From NCBI GenBank assembly GCA_000320545.1, contig ADNK01002937.1, forward strand, positions 2,501-32,500: 30,000 bases of DNA, in the 5' to 3' direction. This document shows positions 1-10,900 of this stretch, one piece after another. The notes beneath the pieces are model-generated. The model ran no database searches. It saw only the letters and a list, made by a program, of their open reading frames with translations, and was not told the DNA's origin. Each line of letters begins with the position of its first letter. Position 1 is the first letter of the stretch. Made by a program: the position numbers and the translations under genes. Source of the DNA: Bigelowiella natans CCMP2755. Taxonomy: Eukaryota > Cercozoa > Chlorarachniophyceae.

Positions 1-681
1 CCTTGCACGCCGTCGTTGATGACCACCCCGCCAGCGTCGCCAAGGATCTAATCACGGTAATCATGCAATTCTGCCATTTGAACTTCTTCTTCTACTTGTA
101 GAATCAACGAATATCTGAAGATCTCGTCAAATTCAGTACTGACGACGAGGAGGGGGGAAGAGTAATTGGGTAGGAGGAGGAGAAGGAGGAGGAGGAGGAG
201 GAGAAGTATCACCTTCTCTGACGTTGCTACACCCCCTGGGCCTTCGGCTCCATCCCATAGCTCGATCTATGAATCATCGATTGAATAGCGATGAAGTGTG
301 AATTGAATAAGGTCAATGCAGGGGCAGACATGGAAATACAGAGAATCCGCGCTGATGGCTTTCATTACTAAGGTCTAAAATTATCGATTACATCAAATTT
401 GCTCGCTTTGCGAGACAGACTCCAGGCACACGAGAGGCCTGCAACCAATCCAAATTAGAGGAATTTGCATCGAGGACGTAACAAGATCAATCAGCCAATG
501 TTCCCCAACGAACGAATGACCACCAACGACGCTGATGGCGATTCAGAGAAAAACCTAAGGCTGCTTCGAAAACATAAACAATGACGGAGGGGGGGCGGGG
601 GGAAAGGGGGAAGGGAGAGATCCAACCAGCAACACCGCCCCCGACTATCAAGACCCTCTTCTTGCTCCCCTCCTCCTCCAT
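1..681 (-). CDS. FAD/NAD(P)-binding oxidoreductase, 5' part (gene continues past left edge)
   Basis: Four short exons are visible on the minus strand: 681-627, 438-392, 266-213 and 47 to beyond 1. Splice phases match (1, 0, 0) and introns are GT-AG. The first exon starts at an ATG (681) and encodes a beta strand plus the dinucleotide-binding glycine motif KRVLIVGGGVAG. The next gives LSCAWSLSRKASKFDV, the usual following helix and second strand. The third has the acidic residue expected to hold the adenosine ribose (IELW), then GPGGVATSEK. The last visible piece ends INDGVQG. This is the N-terminal Rossmann fold of FAD-dependent amine-oxidase-like proteins (NAD_binding_8 type). The substrate cannot be told because the catalytic part lies outside the window. 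The gene is divergent from the TPR gene at 1273. Family level is fairly sure; exact enzyme unknown. Confidence 0.75.
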
Positions 682-1272
682 CGTGCTCGTTGGTTCGCGT
701 GGGCAGTTTCAGTGGCTCTGAGGGGGAGACGGTGACGTACGAGGAATCGCCTGCGTTTTGATTGCGCGACATGGAAATACGCTCGTAACTGCGATGCGAG
801 TTCAACTAGGAGTGCTTTTAGGAAGTTCTCGGCATTAAAAGTTGCCTGCTGCAAAGTTCGACGAATGAGGCAGGTACCCCACCTCCCCTTCTTCCTCCGA
901 TTGGTGCTGGGCTTGCTCGCCCCACAGCTCCTCCAGGCCCGGTACCACCACACGGGCACTGTTCAGGCTATCAACGGACGATCTCATCACCCGAGGTGGC
1001 TCTCGCTCGCTTTGTAGCTAATGATGATGACGATGATGATGATGATGATGACGATGATGATCATTGAGGCAATGCCAAATTGCCTTCTCGTCCGCACTTC
1101 GCACGGAAGGAGACCTCGAGAATGGATGCGAAGAAAAGAAGGATAGGAAAGCAATTGGGGAAGGAAAACCCACAACGGAATATGTAGCTTAGCTGAAGGC
1201 CGCTGTGTACTTGATATTTGGTTCGCAGATTCGCTTCATCATGGTTTCTGTCGGGCTTGATGAAGAGAGGCA
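682..1272. promoter_or_regulatory. Shared upstream region of the divergent FAD and TPR genes
   Basis: This 591-base stretch lies between two start codons pointing away from each other, so it should carry both promoters and 5' UTRs. It includes an imperfect (ATG)n microsatellite at about 1021-1063. I see no convincing TATA box. Open frames here on either strand are short and lack protein-like composition. Confidence 0.4.
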
Positions 1273-2454
1273 ATGGCTTTACCGGTCGTATTCGTCCTCA
1301 TCACGATCCAGCTCAGTATGCTGCAAAATGGCGCCGCCAACCTTCCCCGCTCCTGCTCCTTGCATGCCCTGCGAAGAAGAAGAAACTGGGCGACGAAGAA
1401 CTTGTCGAGAGGTGCGGTAGACATTGTGAGCACACGCGGAACAGTACAGAGTTACTTCATTGAGACAGTGACTCAATAAATATTTTATTATGTGTGTATG
1501 TGTATGCGTGTGTGCGCTTACTTAGACTGAAACAGATATCAGCCCGTGACGTCGAGTTGAAGGAAGAGCGTGGTACTAGTGCACGCACACGTATCTGCGT
1601 GTGTGATGCAATACACTGTGTATATGGTTGTTGTGTGGTTCATACGCAGCATGAACAACTTTTTGAGGGCAAATCAATACGGTGACATGCAGATCGCGAG
1701 AAAGCTATGTTGGAGGCTCAGAAGTCCGGCGTAGAGAGGCAATTCGACAAGGTGGCAAGCTGACATCATACTCTTCGAGCCGCGGCGAGATAGATCACAA
1801 GATGAGCGAAGCGATGTATTGACTAAAGTCCATGACACCCTAGTAGTGGTGGTGGATAACCGAGAACGACGGATTTCGGCTGCTTTTCTTGTTCTTTCTA
1901 CTCGCGGTTTCTTTAGCATTCACGTGTCTCTCCATCAACCTTTTCAGGTGGAAAAGGTCATTAGCGGCGGGGAGAAAGACTCTAATGGTGAGCCATGATG
2001 TTCGAAAGAGCATATTCATACTTTTCAACCTGAAAAATAAAACGTCTCAGCGACCCCCCCCCTCCCCCCTCCCCCTCAATTCGTCTTGGCTCGCTCCTCC
2101 TCCTGCGGGCATATGAACTCCGTCTGCCTTTGCTATCTCTCCATTCGAATTAGGGTTCGTGAAGATCGGCGGACTTGTGGTCACTATCTATTTGACGGCG
2201 ATTGATTGTGATGACTGTCGTGGCTGTGTTAGCTTTTGGTGCTACGCTCTAGATGCTTTTCCAAGCACTGTATCATCACCACCATCCTTGTCATCATTAT
2301 CACCACCATCATCATCATCATCAACATCATCAATGTACCATCCGCGCTTGACTTCATCTTCTCAGGCTTCATTGCTCACTGTGTGGGTCTACGTCGGCAA
2401 CCAAGGGATGAGCGGGTGCTGCTTGCATCGCCATGTTGAACAGCTACGATAATA

Positions 2455-2491
<37 letters not shown>

Positions 2492-4418
2492 TCTTCGTCG
2501 TCACCATCATCGTCAGTCAATACACGTGCGTCATCATGCAAAAACGGATAACGAGGCACCATCTCCGTTAGGTACACAGCCGCTCGGAAGCTCGATTTTA
2601 GAGAGCCTCAACAAGAGATAACAGAGCGGTACCCAATCACGCGTCTGCATATGTGAAGGGATTCGCGCAAATACATAAATGTTCATCTCCTCCTCCCCTC
2701 CCTCCCCACCATCCAACCGTCCCCCGTTTTGACCGACGTTGCTTGTGCGTTTTGTGTGTCATCGAAGAGACCGGCAGCAAGCGCGGGAGCTGCTGGGCCA
2801 AATGGAGGCGCGGAGGCAGAATGTCAGTGAGAGGAGATGTAAATGATGATGATAGTGTTCTATGGTGCTGAGGGTAAAAAAATGGATTCGTAAACGCTAT
2901 GCTGTAAATACACAAACACACGTGTGTGCGTGCGTGTGTGTGTGTGTGTGTGTGAGCGTGTGTGTATAACGTTATGCTACCGCGCCCTACTCTAACTCAC
3001 TGTATATGTACATGTTTTTGCTCGCATGACCAGTCCCCTCGAGACTTGGAAGCGCTGGAAGCATCCGCAGTTCTCTATACAAAGCTCGGAAATTATCCGA
3101 AGGTAGTGTTATGTGCTTTCGCCTTTTCCACGGTGAAGGGAAGCTTTGATGCATAAGTAGTAGTAGTGGCATCTTGAATATGTTACTAATGAAGATAGTA
3201 GTAAGGGCTACTTTCATTATCCGCAATGGTCGATATCATGCCCTTTTCCCCCCCCCCCCCCCCCCTGTTCCACAACGACAGCACAAACACAACAGCCATT
3301 CAATCCCGTGGCGTTGTATCTTCTGACGAAGATAGGAAGAGGGGGGGAGAGGGGATTAGGAGGGTGGGGGGGACGCGAAGAGTAACAATCAACCCACGAG
3401 TCGTCTGAAAACACACGCATACGTTTAAGGTCGAGGCGGAGACTGGAAAGTACCAAGACGCGCTAGATTCCTACGAAAAGGCGCTCAATATTGACTCCGG
3501 TTTGCTGCTGTCTATGGTTCTTGTTCTTGCTCTTGCTCGCCATGATGCATTTGCGATGAATGCAGGGTCTCTCGAGATCTGGGAGGGTTACACGAACGTG
3601 TTTATCACGGAGGGGGATTATGAGGAGGCACTTGAGCAGCTGGAGCAGGTTTTGATGGTGGTGGTAGTGGTGGTGGTGGTGGTGATGATTGGCTTCTGCC
3701 TGCCTCCCTGTGTGTATGTTCGTGTGTGTATAATGTGTGTCTTAGTGCGCGCGCGCGCACGCACGCTAATATATACTCTGATAGTCCTCCTTCGTGGTAT
3801 GATTGTAACTTCAGGCCAAGGCATTGCAACCGCAGGAGATTGGGATCTTGAAGGCTGCTGTCTATGCGCAATGGCCAGGACATCTACGTGAGACACGCTG
3901 ATGATGACAATGATACCGAGTGATACTAATGATGATGACGACGACGGTGATGGGGACAGGAGAGAGCTTATCGTAGCGATTGCGAGTCGATGGTGGATTG
4001 GTAGGTTATGGAAAGAGAAACAACCATATCACTACACAATATTAGGCGATGCTGAAAAAATATACACGAAGCTCATCGAGGACTATCCGGAAGATGCCCG
4101 CGTCTACCTTGCAAAGGTGGTATATGGCGTCGTTATATATGATTCGCCGTGAGTAGTGGGAGAACTTTCCAAAGGTGTTTCTATGCTGCAAAACGCCCCG
4201 AGCGACTATTGCAAAATAGCAATTTTGGCATCAGGCTTTTCAGATGTTCATCATTTTTCCAAGAGCGAGTCACTTTAGCTGGGATGATCTTAACTGACTT
4301 GCAATGATTACAGGGAGCCTTCTTAAACAAGGCCGAGCGTTACTTTGAGGCTAACAAAGTTATAGCAGAAGGCAAGCAAATGATGGCAGCTTTAGAAGCC
4401 GAGAGACAGCAGAAGTAG
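1273..4418 (+). CDS. Tetratricopeptide-repeat protein with hydrophobic N-terminal leader
   Basis: Ten exons join in phase: 1273-1411, 1693-1751, 1948-1987, 2770-2822, 3034-3102, 3430-3499, 3566-3648, 3815-3887, 4046-4116 and 4314-4418 (TAG). They encode 253 residues. The middle and C-terminal parts show degenerate TPR helices, for example ASAVLYTKLGNYPK, YQDALDSYEKALNID, EGDYEEALEQLEQAKALQP and AEKIYTKLIEDYPEDARVYLAK, ending in a charged helix. Residues 1-24 form a hydrophobic segment (MALPVVFVLITIQLSMLQNG) followed by an Arg-rich stretch (HALRRRRNWATKNLSR). That resembles a signal peptide plus transit peptide, as on plastid proteins of complex algae, so plastid or secretory targeting is an inference. 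Exon 1 was chosen because its frame and phase fit exon 2; other frames fit less well. Exons 3-10 are safer than exon 1. TPR proteins act as protein-binding scaffolds; no partner can be named. Introns hold large microsatellites. Confidence 0.75.
2459..2489. repeat. (TA)n microsatellite in an intron of the TPR gene
   Basis: About 15 uninterrupted TA units. It lies in the long intron between exons 1948-1987 and 2770-2822. Confidence 0.95.
2931..2965. repeat. (GT)n microsatellite in an intron of the TPR gene
   Basis: GT-rich run with a few GC interruptions, between exons 2770-2822 and 3034-3102. An AC-rich stretch sits just 5' of it. Confidence 0.85.
3248..3265. repeat. Poly-C run of 18 bases
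   Basis: Pure cytosine homopolymer in the intron between exons 3034-3102 and 3430-3499. Runs this long are prone to length error in sequencing. Confidence 0.95.
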
Positions 4419-5287
4419 TGTATAATATGAAGAGTAACAGTACTGTGCAGCAACCACCCAGCTTGTTAGTGGACATGATCATGAGCAAAAAACCGTTGAA
4501 GAATTTAAAAAATTGACAGTAACTACATACATATTTCGCAGATAATAGCCTTTGATAGGGGTATGATGCGCTGCTAGCCACCTGCTAGCCTGCCGCTCTA
4601 GTCATGTTGTAGTGCGTGCCAGCATCCGATTGCTCAATGTCTGCGCTCAGCCAAGCTACTTGCAGTCGCAATTAAACAAATGCAGCAGTTTCTGTACATT
4701 CATTGATGTGCACGACGAGCGATGCACATCATGACAATACCAGCTACTGCTTGTACGGTGCTGCGACTGATATCATGACTGACAGTCGTACATTGTAAGT
4801 GCGTTAAATAGACATACGTCTCTTAAATGCACGTTAATAGACACGTGTGACTGATTAAGGCGGGCATGCTACATGATACTTCCATAGACAGCAAGACTGC
4901 TAGACTGCGAATATAGGCACGAATCTACTTGTATGATGAAATGTAGCAATGCATGAGTGAATTCCATTAAACATCATGCGCCACACGGCACCTGAACAAT
5001 GCGCGGATCGCATTTGAACATTGAGCAGCGCTGCATGTGCCTTACATCCTGTGAGATTCGTGTGCACATGCACGCGCCAACAGATCCCTTCACACTTCCG
5101 GAGCAACGGAGTAATTAATTTTCCAAGTTGGCGAGGCCTTCTTCCCGCTAAGAGGCATATACAGCTAACCCTACTCACTTCGAGATCCGATCAGCGCACC
5201 CATATCCAGCATTTTGATGCGATTAGAGTACGCTGAGCGAACAAGGGTCGATTGGTTCGGTGACTATTCCCTGCGACCACTTCAATT
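4419..5287. other. Intergenic region between convergent TPR and hypothetical genes
   Basis: No gene recognised in 869 bases. The sequence is AT-leaning with frequent CATG, TGCA and GCTAGC-like words (for example around 4561-4620). It should contain the 3' ends of both flanking genes. Small open frames here lack recognisable motifs. Confidence 0.6.
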
Positions 5288-6007
5288 TCAACGTTTCAGA
5301 TCCCATGCTATCAGGTCGCAGGGTTCATTTTTTGCGTGCCTCCTCATCGGGTAGCGCTCCACACTCTGCAGAAATCTGATCATGTCAGCGAATACCAACG
5401 GCTCACGATCATTGTCCTGCTCCCCCCTTGCCGCGGACTGAATAAAATCGTCTCCTTCTTCTAGAACTGGCCACTTCGTCAACGGCTCTCCGCCACCGTT
5501 AGAGACCTCCTCCTCCTCCCCATCTTCGATTAGATAGTCCCAATGATCGACCTCCACAACCATGTCGCGCGAATGCAGCTCCGTGTCCCGTGTGCAGACG
5601 TACACCCGCCATATTGTGTCATTGTTGTAGAAGTCAGATATGCACGCATAGCTATGCCAATGATAGTAGGGAAACGGCTGTGTTTGGTGCTCATCATCGA
5701 CAAGATCCGAGATGTGCGTCAAGAGCATTGTGTCCCCATCGCTGACCATGGGGCATAGGCGCCTCTCAGCACAGCGCAAGTACTGGCGGAACACTGGAGG
5801 AAACGCGTCGAATTCATTACTCGATACAGGTGCCGGTAGTTTCGGTTCGTCCCATTTGTGCGCCTCATTGGATCCCAAGCGATTCAGTAGCTCTCCCAAC
5901 TTGCCGAACGCTCGTCCTTCATCACTCGAGAGAGCGCGAGCCCCGCACCTAGGCTGCCTTCCGTAGAAAAAGCAACGGGGCTTGGCTCTGCTTAGCCACC
6001 GCCGCAT
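5288..6007 (-). CDS. Hypothetical protein with likely mitochondrial presequence, intronless
   Basis: A single open frame of 239 residues ends at TGA 5290-5288. The first ATG in frame is at 6007; the few upstream in-frame codons contain no ATG. Residues 1-30 are rich in Arg, Ser and Ala and lack acidic residues (MRRWLSRAKPRCFFYGRQPR), as in mitochondrial targeting peptides. The rest is acidic and aromatic, with FPPVFRQYLRCAERRLCPM, a Trp/Tyr-rich centre (FPYYHWHSYACISDF, TIWRVYVCTRD) and a poly-Glu patch (GEEEEV). I do not recognise the family. The central part is loosely like a compact alpha/beta domain of the SMI1/KNR4 type, which is a weak guess. Being intronless is unusual beside the split genes here. 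It is divergent from GME, with 459 bases between the two chosen start codons. Confidence 0.6.
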   Translation of the reverse strand: MRRWLSRAKPRCFFYGRQPRCGARALSSDEGRAFGKLGELLNRLGSNEAHKWDEPKLPAPVSSNEFDAFPPVFRQYLRCAERRLCPMVSDGDTMLLTHISDLVDDEHQTQPFPYYHWHSYACISDFYNNDTIWRVYVCTRDTELHSRDMVVEVDHWDYLIEDGEEEEVSNGGGEPLTKWPVLEEGDDFIQSAARGEQDNDREPLVFADMIRFLQSVERYPMRRHAKNEPCDLIAWDLKR

Positions 6008-6466
6008 GTTAGTCCGTGACAATCAGCCCCATCGCCGTGGCCATCCTGAACCCATCACTGATCTGGACGCGCACAGGGTGTGCGCGACTACCGGAGGGTT
6101 CCCACACCATCTACTCGCATATCGTGCTAAGACCGTGATTTCGATCTGTCTCGAGCACAAAATGGCCTGTATATTCACGGATTTCTTCCTTCCTCTCTTT
6201 ACCGAACGTCTCGTCGAAAAGAAAATAGCGGGAACAGTGGCCGATCAGTGGGTGCGCAGGCGCTGTCCTGCGCTTTGTATCGTTATCTAGATTTTTTAGT
6301 TGTTTTCCGTTGTCGCGCATACAAAACTGCCTTGATGGCTTCAAATATTCGGGTTTCCGAAGATCTACGACGGCACACGTTGATCGAAGAACGAGCACCG
6401 ATCTTCCATAATCCAAAGCGCCGCACCGGCCTAGCCTCTCGTCTATCTATCTTCGCATTTCCAATC
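6008..6466. promoter_or_regulatory. Shared upstream region of hypothetical gene and GME
   Basis: This 459-base gap separates two divergent start codons and should hold both promoters. The GME frame stays open upstream to 6248 with an in-frame ATG at 6335, so part of this interval could be translated as an N-terminal extension. Confidence 0.4.
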
Positions 6467-7543
6467 ATGTCCACGGAACAGAAGAAGCTGCGCATCTGCA
6501 TCGGCGGCGGTGGGGGGTTCATCGGCGGAAACCTCGCCCGTCGTCTCCACAACGAAGGACATCACGTTGTGTGCGCCGATTGGAAACGCAATGAGTACAT
6601 GGAAGAGAAGGAATTCTGCTCGGAGTTTCATCTTGTTGACCTTCGCAATTACGAGAACTGCATCAAGGCAACGAAGGGCTGTGATGAGGTCTACAATCTT
6701 GCGGCAGATATGGGAGGAATGGGCTTCATTCAATCCAACCACTCTGTCATCCTCTACAATAACACCATGATCTCCTTCAACATGATGGAAGCTGCTCGTG
6801 TCAACAAGGTTGGCCTGTTCTTCTACTCTTCCTCTGCATGCATCTACCCCGAATTCAAGCAGACTGAAGATGAGATCGTTGGGCTTAAGGAGTCAGATGG
6901 TTGGCCTGCTCAGCCGCAAGACGCATACGGCCTTGAGAAGCTGGTCTCTGAAGAACTCGCTATTCACTATGAGAAGGACTTCGGCATGAAATGCCGCATT
7001 GCTCGCTTCCACAATATTTATGGACCTTTTGGAACTTGGAAGGGAGGCCGGGAAAAAGCCCCTGCTGCTTTTTGTCGCAAGGCTCTGACCTCCACGAAGG
7101 ACTTTGAAGTCTGGGGAAACGGAAAGCAGACTCGTTCCTTCTGCTACGTCGACGACTGTGTTGAGGGAATCCTTCGTATCGCTCACTCCGATTACACCAA
7201 GCCTATCAACCTCGGTTCCGACGTTGCTATTAGCATGAACGGCATGGCTAAGCTTTGCATGAAACTCGCTGGAAAAGAAATCCCAATCCGCAACATTCCT
7301 GGTCCTGAGGGGGTTCGTGGTCGCAACAGTGACAACACGCTGATAAAGAAGGTGCTGGGATGGGCACCTAGTATCACTCTTGAGGATGGTCTCGGCCGTA
7401 CAATCAAGTGGATCAAGGGCCAGATCGAGAAGCTTCCTGAAGAAGAAAAGGCGAAGCTTACTTCCTCTGTGATTGTGAAGCAAGAAGACGCCATGAAACA
7501 AAATGCAGCTTGCGCGGCCGCTACTACTAAAGGATCTAACTAA
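6467..7543 (+). CDS. GME: GDP-mannose 3,5-epimerase
   Basis: A single exon encodes 358 residues, close to the roughly 377 of plant GME. The enzyme converts GDP-D-mannose to GDP-L-galactose (and GDP-L-gulose) in the cytosol, feeding L-ascorbate and L-galactose-containing polysaccharides. It is an extended short-chain dehydrogenase with tightly bound NAD. Visible motifs: the NAD-binding glycine loop GGGGGFIGG (13-21), DMGGMGFIQSNHSV (81-94), FFYSSSACIYPEF (118-130) with the catalytic Cys125, the YxxxK pair Tyr154/Lys158 in DAYGLEKL, and FHNIYGPFGTWKGGREKAP (181-199) with Lys197, the counterpart of the second catalytic lysine of the plant enzyme. The start at 6467 fits the family's N-terminus. 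An in-frame ATG at 6335 would add 44 residues without homologous-looking sequence. It has no introns, unlike most neighbours. Confidence 0.96.
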   Translation: MSTEQKKLRICIGGGGGFIGGNLARRLHNEGHHVVCADWKRNEYMEEKEFCSEFHLVDLRNYENCIKATKGCDEVYNLAADMGGMGFIQSNHSVILYNNTMISFNMMEAARVNKVGLFFYSSSACIYPEFKQTEDEIVGLKESDGWPAQPQDAYGLEKLVSEELAIHYEKDFGMKCRIARFHNIYGPFGTWKGGREKAPAAFCRKALTSTKDFEVWGNGKQTRSFCYVDDCVEGILRIAHSDYTKPINLGSDVAISMNGMAKLCMKLAGKEIPIRNIPGPEGVRGRNSDNTLIKKVLGWAPSITLEDGLGRTIKWIKGQIEKLPEEEKAKLTSSVIVKQEDAMKQNAACAAATTKGSN

Positions 7544-7929
7544 CTAGGTCCGATGTACTAAAAAATTTCTGCACGCATTTCATGCATCAATTATAAATAT
7601 TTAGAGTGGATATTGCTACTTACGTTCATGTATAGGCTATGATATGTTCTGCGCTGCTAATGTCGTCCTGACCTAGTAGTTGCTAAGGGTTGCATGTATT
7701 GATAGCAGCATGACACATGCAAATTGTGTAGATAAAGCTCTCACGGCAGGCTGGCGTTACTTGATGCGAACTCTAGGCTAAAAGCTGCTTAGTTTGTTCC
7801 GTTTCTAAATAAAATACGAATGGCATACGTGCTACATGCTAGCATGGTTTAGAACATGAATGAACAAATTTTAACAGCATATGATTTATTAACAGTTAAA
7901 ACAGTCTGCAAATTATAACAAAACAGACT
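7544..7929. other. Convergent 3' region between GME and the channel gene
   Basis: AT-rich DNA holding both 3' UTRs. On the plus strand AATAAA occurs at 7808-7813. On the minus strand AATAAA reads from 7890 to 7885, about 40 bases past the channel stop codon, a good place for a poly(A) signal. A perfect 12-bp palindrome CATGCTAGCATG lies at 7835-7846. Confidence 0.5.
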
Positions 7930-10900
7930 TTAATCATGAAGCAATGGAGTAGCTTCGCTTTTCTGATCCGCTATTTCTAAAATGCTGATTCTACGTTTTT
8001 GCTCACCGTCACCTATTTTTTCATCATCAATGACAAATTCGGGATCTTTTGGTACTTCTTTCAAAGGATTTCCTACATCTAGACGCATGCACGGCTGCTC
8101 CCACATGTGTAATTTACGTGAAAGGTTCAGAAACTCTGTCACTTTTTGTTGCGGTCGTTCAGAGTCCAAGTTTGCAGCATTTGACAATGTCATGCTTAAA
8201 TCCGTCATCAACTGACCGAACGTTGTAGTCAAGTGAGAACTATACAACCATGTTACGATTGGAAGCGGAAATAAGAGAAATTGTTGCATATATCCGAACT
8301 TTAATCCAAGAATAATCATCAGCGAACTTTGTGCTAGCACCAACCCGTGCAGCATGAACTTTATTATTACCGGCCAGAACATGCCTGTTAACACCAATTC
8401 ATCTGAATCAGTTTTCGATGTCTATTGAATGAAAGAATAATCCAGATACCTACCATATGTTTCGAATGAGGGCGTATGGACGTAAAGCAGCTGATACTTT
8501 TGAATGAGGTAATCGAAGGAAAAATATATTGTAGCGAATGGTAGAATAATTGGAGCCACAGTTGAGTAGCAGCATGAAATCGTGAAGATCAGACATCCAA
8601 ATGCAAGATAGGTTCCGTATTGGAAATAATAGGGCTTCATTGCCTCTCGTAGCTCATAGTCAACATCAGCCATGGACTGTCAATTTTGTATGAATCATGG
8701 AATAACTTAGTGAATTATCGATACTCATCCCTAATAGTTTACCGCAAATATTATGGTGAGGAATAACTTTCCCATCCGAATTAGTTTCTGTGCGTTCACA
8801 GCTAGTCCCTATATATGAAATCATAGATGAATCCAAAACTTGAAATTTTGCAAATAAATGCCATTACTTGAAGCATCATATATTGGATCATCACGGCTGA
8901 AACCTGAGGAACCTCAGCACCAAGAAGCTGCCAGGGAATATGTAGTTGTACAGTTGATATTTGGCATGGTGTCAGTATAGTTATTTGCTCTGGAGATATC
9001 ATTCTCATCGTTCAACCTCGAAAGTTTTCAAAGGCCGCTTAATTGCATCTTGTATAACAGAGAATACTGAACTGTTGATATGAAACAAGAAAGGATTTGA
9101 ACTAGCAATTAAATGAAACGCGAGATTTTACCTTGATATAAGCGTAACAAAATATATGTTCACGAGAAGAAATACATAATACGTTCCAAAGTATTCGATC
9201 TCCAACTGGCTCCCTGATAAAACAAGCAGACATGCTAAACATGTGGCAAACCTTCCCCGAAATGTTTACCTTCGGCAACCCCAGTTTTATAGATAATTCC
9301 ACGAATTATAGGCTGAAAACGTTATGGGATATTTCGTCCAGATCTGAAATGTTACTAGAACGCTACCTGGACGAGGATCATTATGACTACACGCCAAAGT
9401 GTAGGGCCAAATCCCTCAATAAGGGCTTTACCCTAATATAATATTTTTCCCAAAAGTCATAGCTCTTTCCAATAGACAATAGTTGCGTTGATTACAGAGC
9501 TGGGAAGCTGTGCAAGAGGCTCCATCGCTGGGTACGTATTGGCTGATGGCATCATGGCTAATAAAAACTCGACCTCAATAATCACATGGAAGGTTCACCC
9601 AAAGCATCCACGTCTGAGAGAGCGCCACCAAGTGCAACCTGGGTTTGTAGAGAGAGGCGGATTATGTCAGCTTTGGATTGTGTCACACTTCCCAATCGTT
9701 ACCGGAATAGCCCAGAAGATTATAAGAGCAACCAGAGCAACATAGGATGTAGAGCTCATCACATTCATTTGTGCTTTGCTTGGAATGTTGCACATATTTT
9801 CCCTGCAAAAACAAAATTAGGGTATAGCCATCCGACATTCTAAAGGGCTGAACCATAAAATATCACGGGGCTTAGGAGCAGGCTTAACCTATTCACGCAC
9901 AAATATGAATCCATCCGTAACAGAAATTTAAAAGAATTAACAATTCCACAAATATCAAACGCTGCAGTCTCGATTATTGTTTGGTAAATAGTCATTCAAT
10001 TGCCTGCCAACTTGTTCCTTCAGTAAGTGTTGTATCCCTGTGATAAGATTGCTTAGATCGTTTGAAGAAAGATGATTAAATATTTATTATCAGAAATTAC
10101 GCTGCTTTTGTGGCGACAGTAATTAGTTTGAATGTAACAAAAGCTGCGTTGCAGAACTCTCCTTGATCTCGAACACTTGTTATCTTTTCTTGGAGTTCCT
10201 CAACTTTTTCTTCATGATATCTCTCAGATTCCACCTTAAATTGTTAATATTGATGCTGACATAGTTTAACAACGCTTTCAATTGTAAATTCAAAAACCTC
10301 CTCTCCAAAGCATCCGCAAAATCCGAGTTTTTCTGTGATTTTCCCCTTGCGGTCTTCATTTTTTTTCTTAGCCTTTAGCATGGCTAGATACTCCTATAAA
10401 CAAATGGATATACGAATATTTTGCAATTATTTCATTCACAAATGTCGAGAGAGAGAAAAAGTCCTTACCTTCTTCAGTTCTTCACAATCGAGTCTCATGC
10501 TCTCCCTGTTATAAACAGGTGACACAAAGGCAACCTGACCAGGATATAGCCGGTCGAGGAACTTCTTGATCAACTCCGCAGTGTTATGTGACTCTGGTAT
10601 CCGATATATCATTACCTTGGATGTATAACTAATCTTAAATAATACATACTTCCACTTAATTGTTAGCCTGTTATATTCTTGGCACTTACGGTATAGTGAC
10701 TGCTTCCGCCTGTTTTCATAGATCTTCTTCGCAAATCAAGTATTGTAAGATAGTTGCTGTATGTGAATATCATGCTGATTATGGTCGCGATCCACATAAC
10801 GATTGCTGGTGCCTGAGATAGATTCTAGAAGTGTAATCTCAACCATACACGGAGTAACATTAGACACTATTTTGCGCCTCCTTTAAGTACCCATAGAAAA

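Noticed and set aside
1-161. Plus-strand exons (VVDDHPASVAKDLIT, then NQRISEDLVKFSTDD) as the start of the TPR gene
   Set aside because: The minus strand gives an FAD-binding protein with clear motifs over the same bases, and the plus exons do not match the phase of the TPR exon at 1693.
10012-10037. Acceptor CACAG at 10038 for channel exon 10
   Set aside because: It puts the exon out of phase with the previous donor; the acceptor before 10051 keeps the frame and restores a family-like sequence before PAPKPRD.
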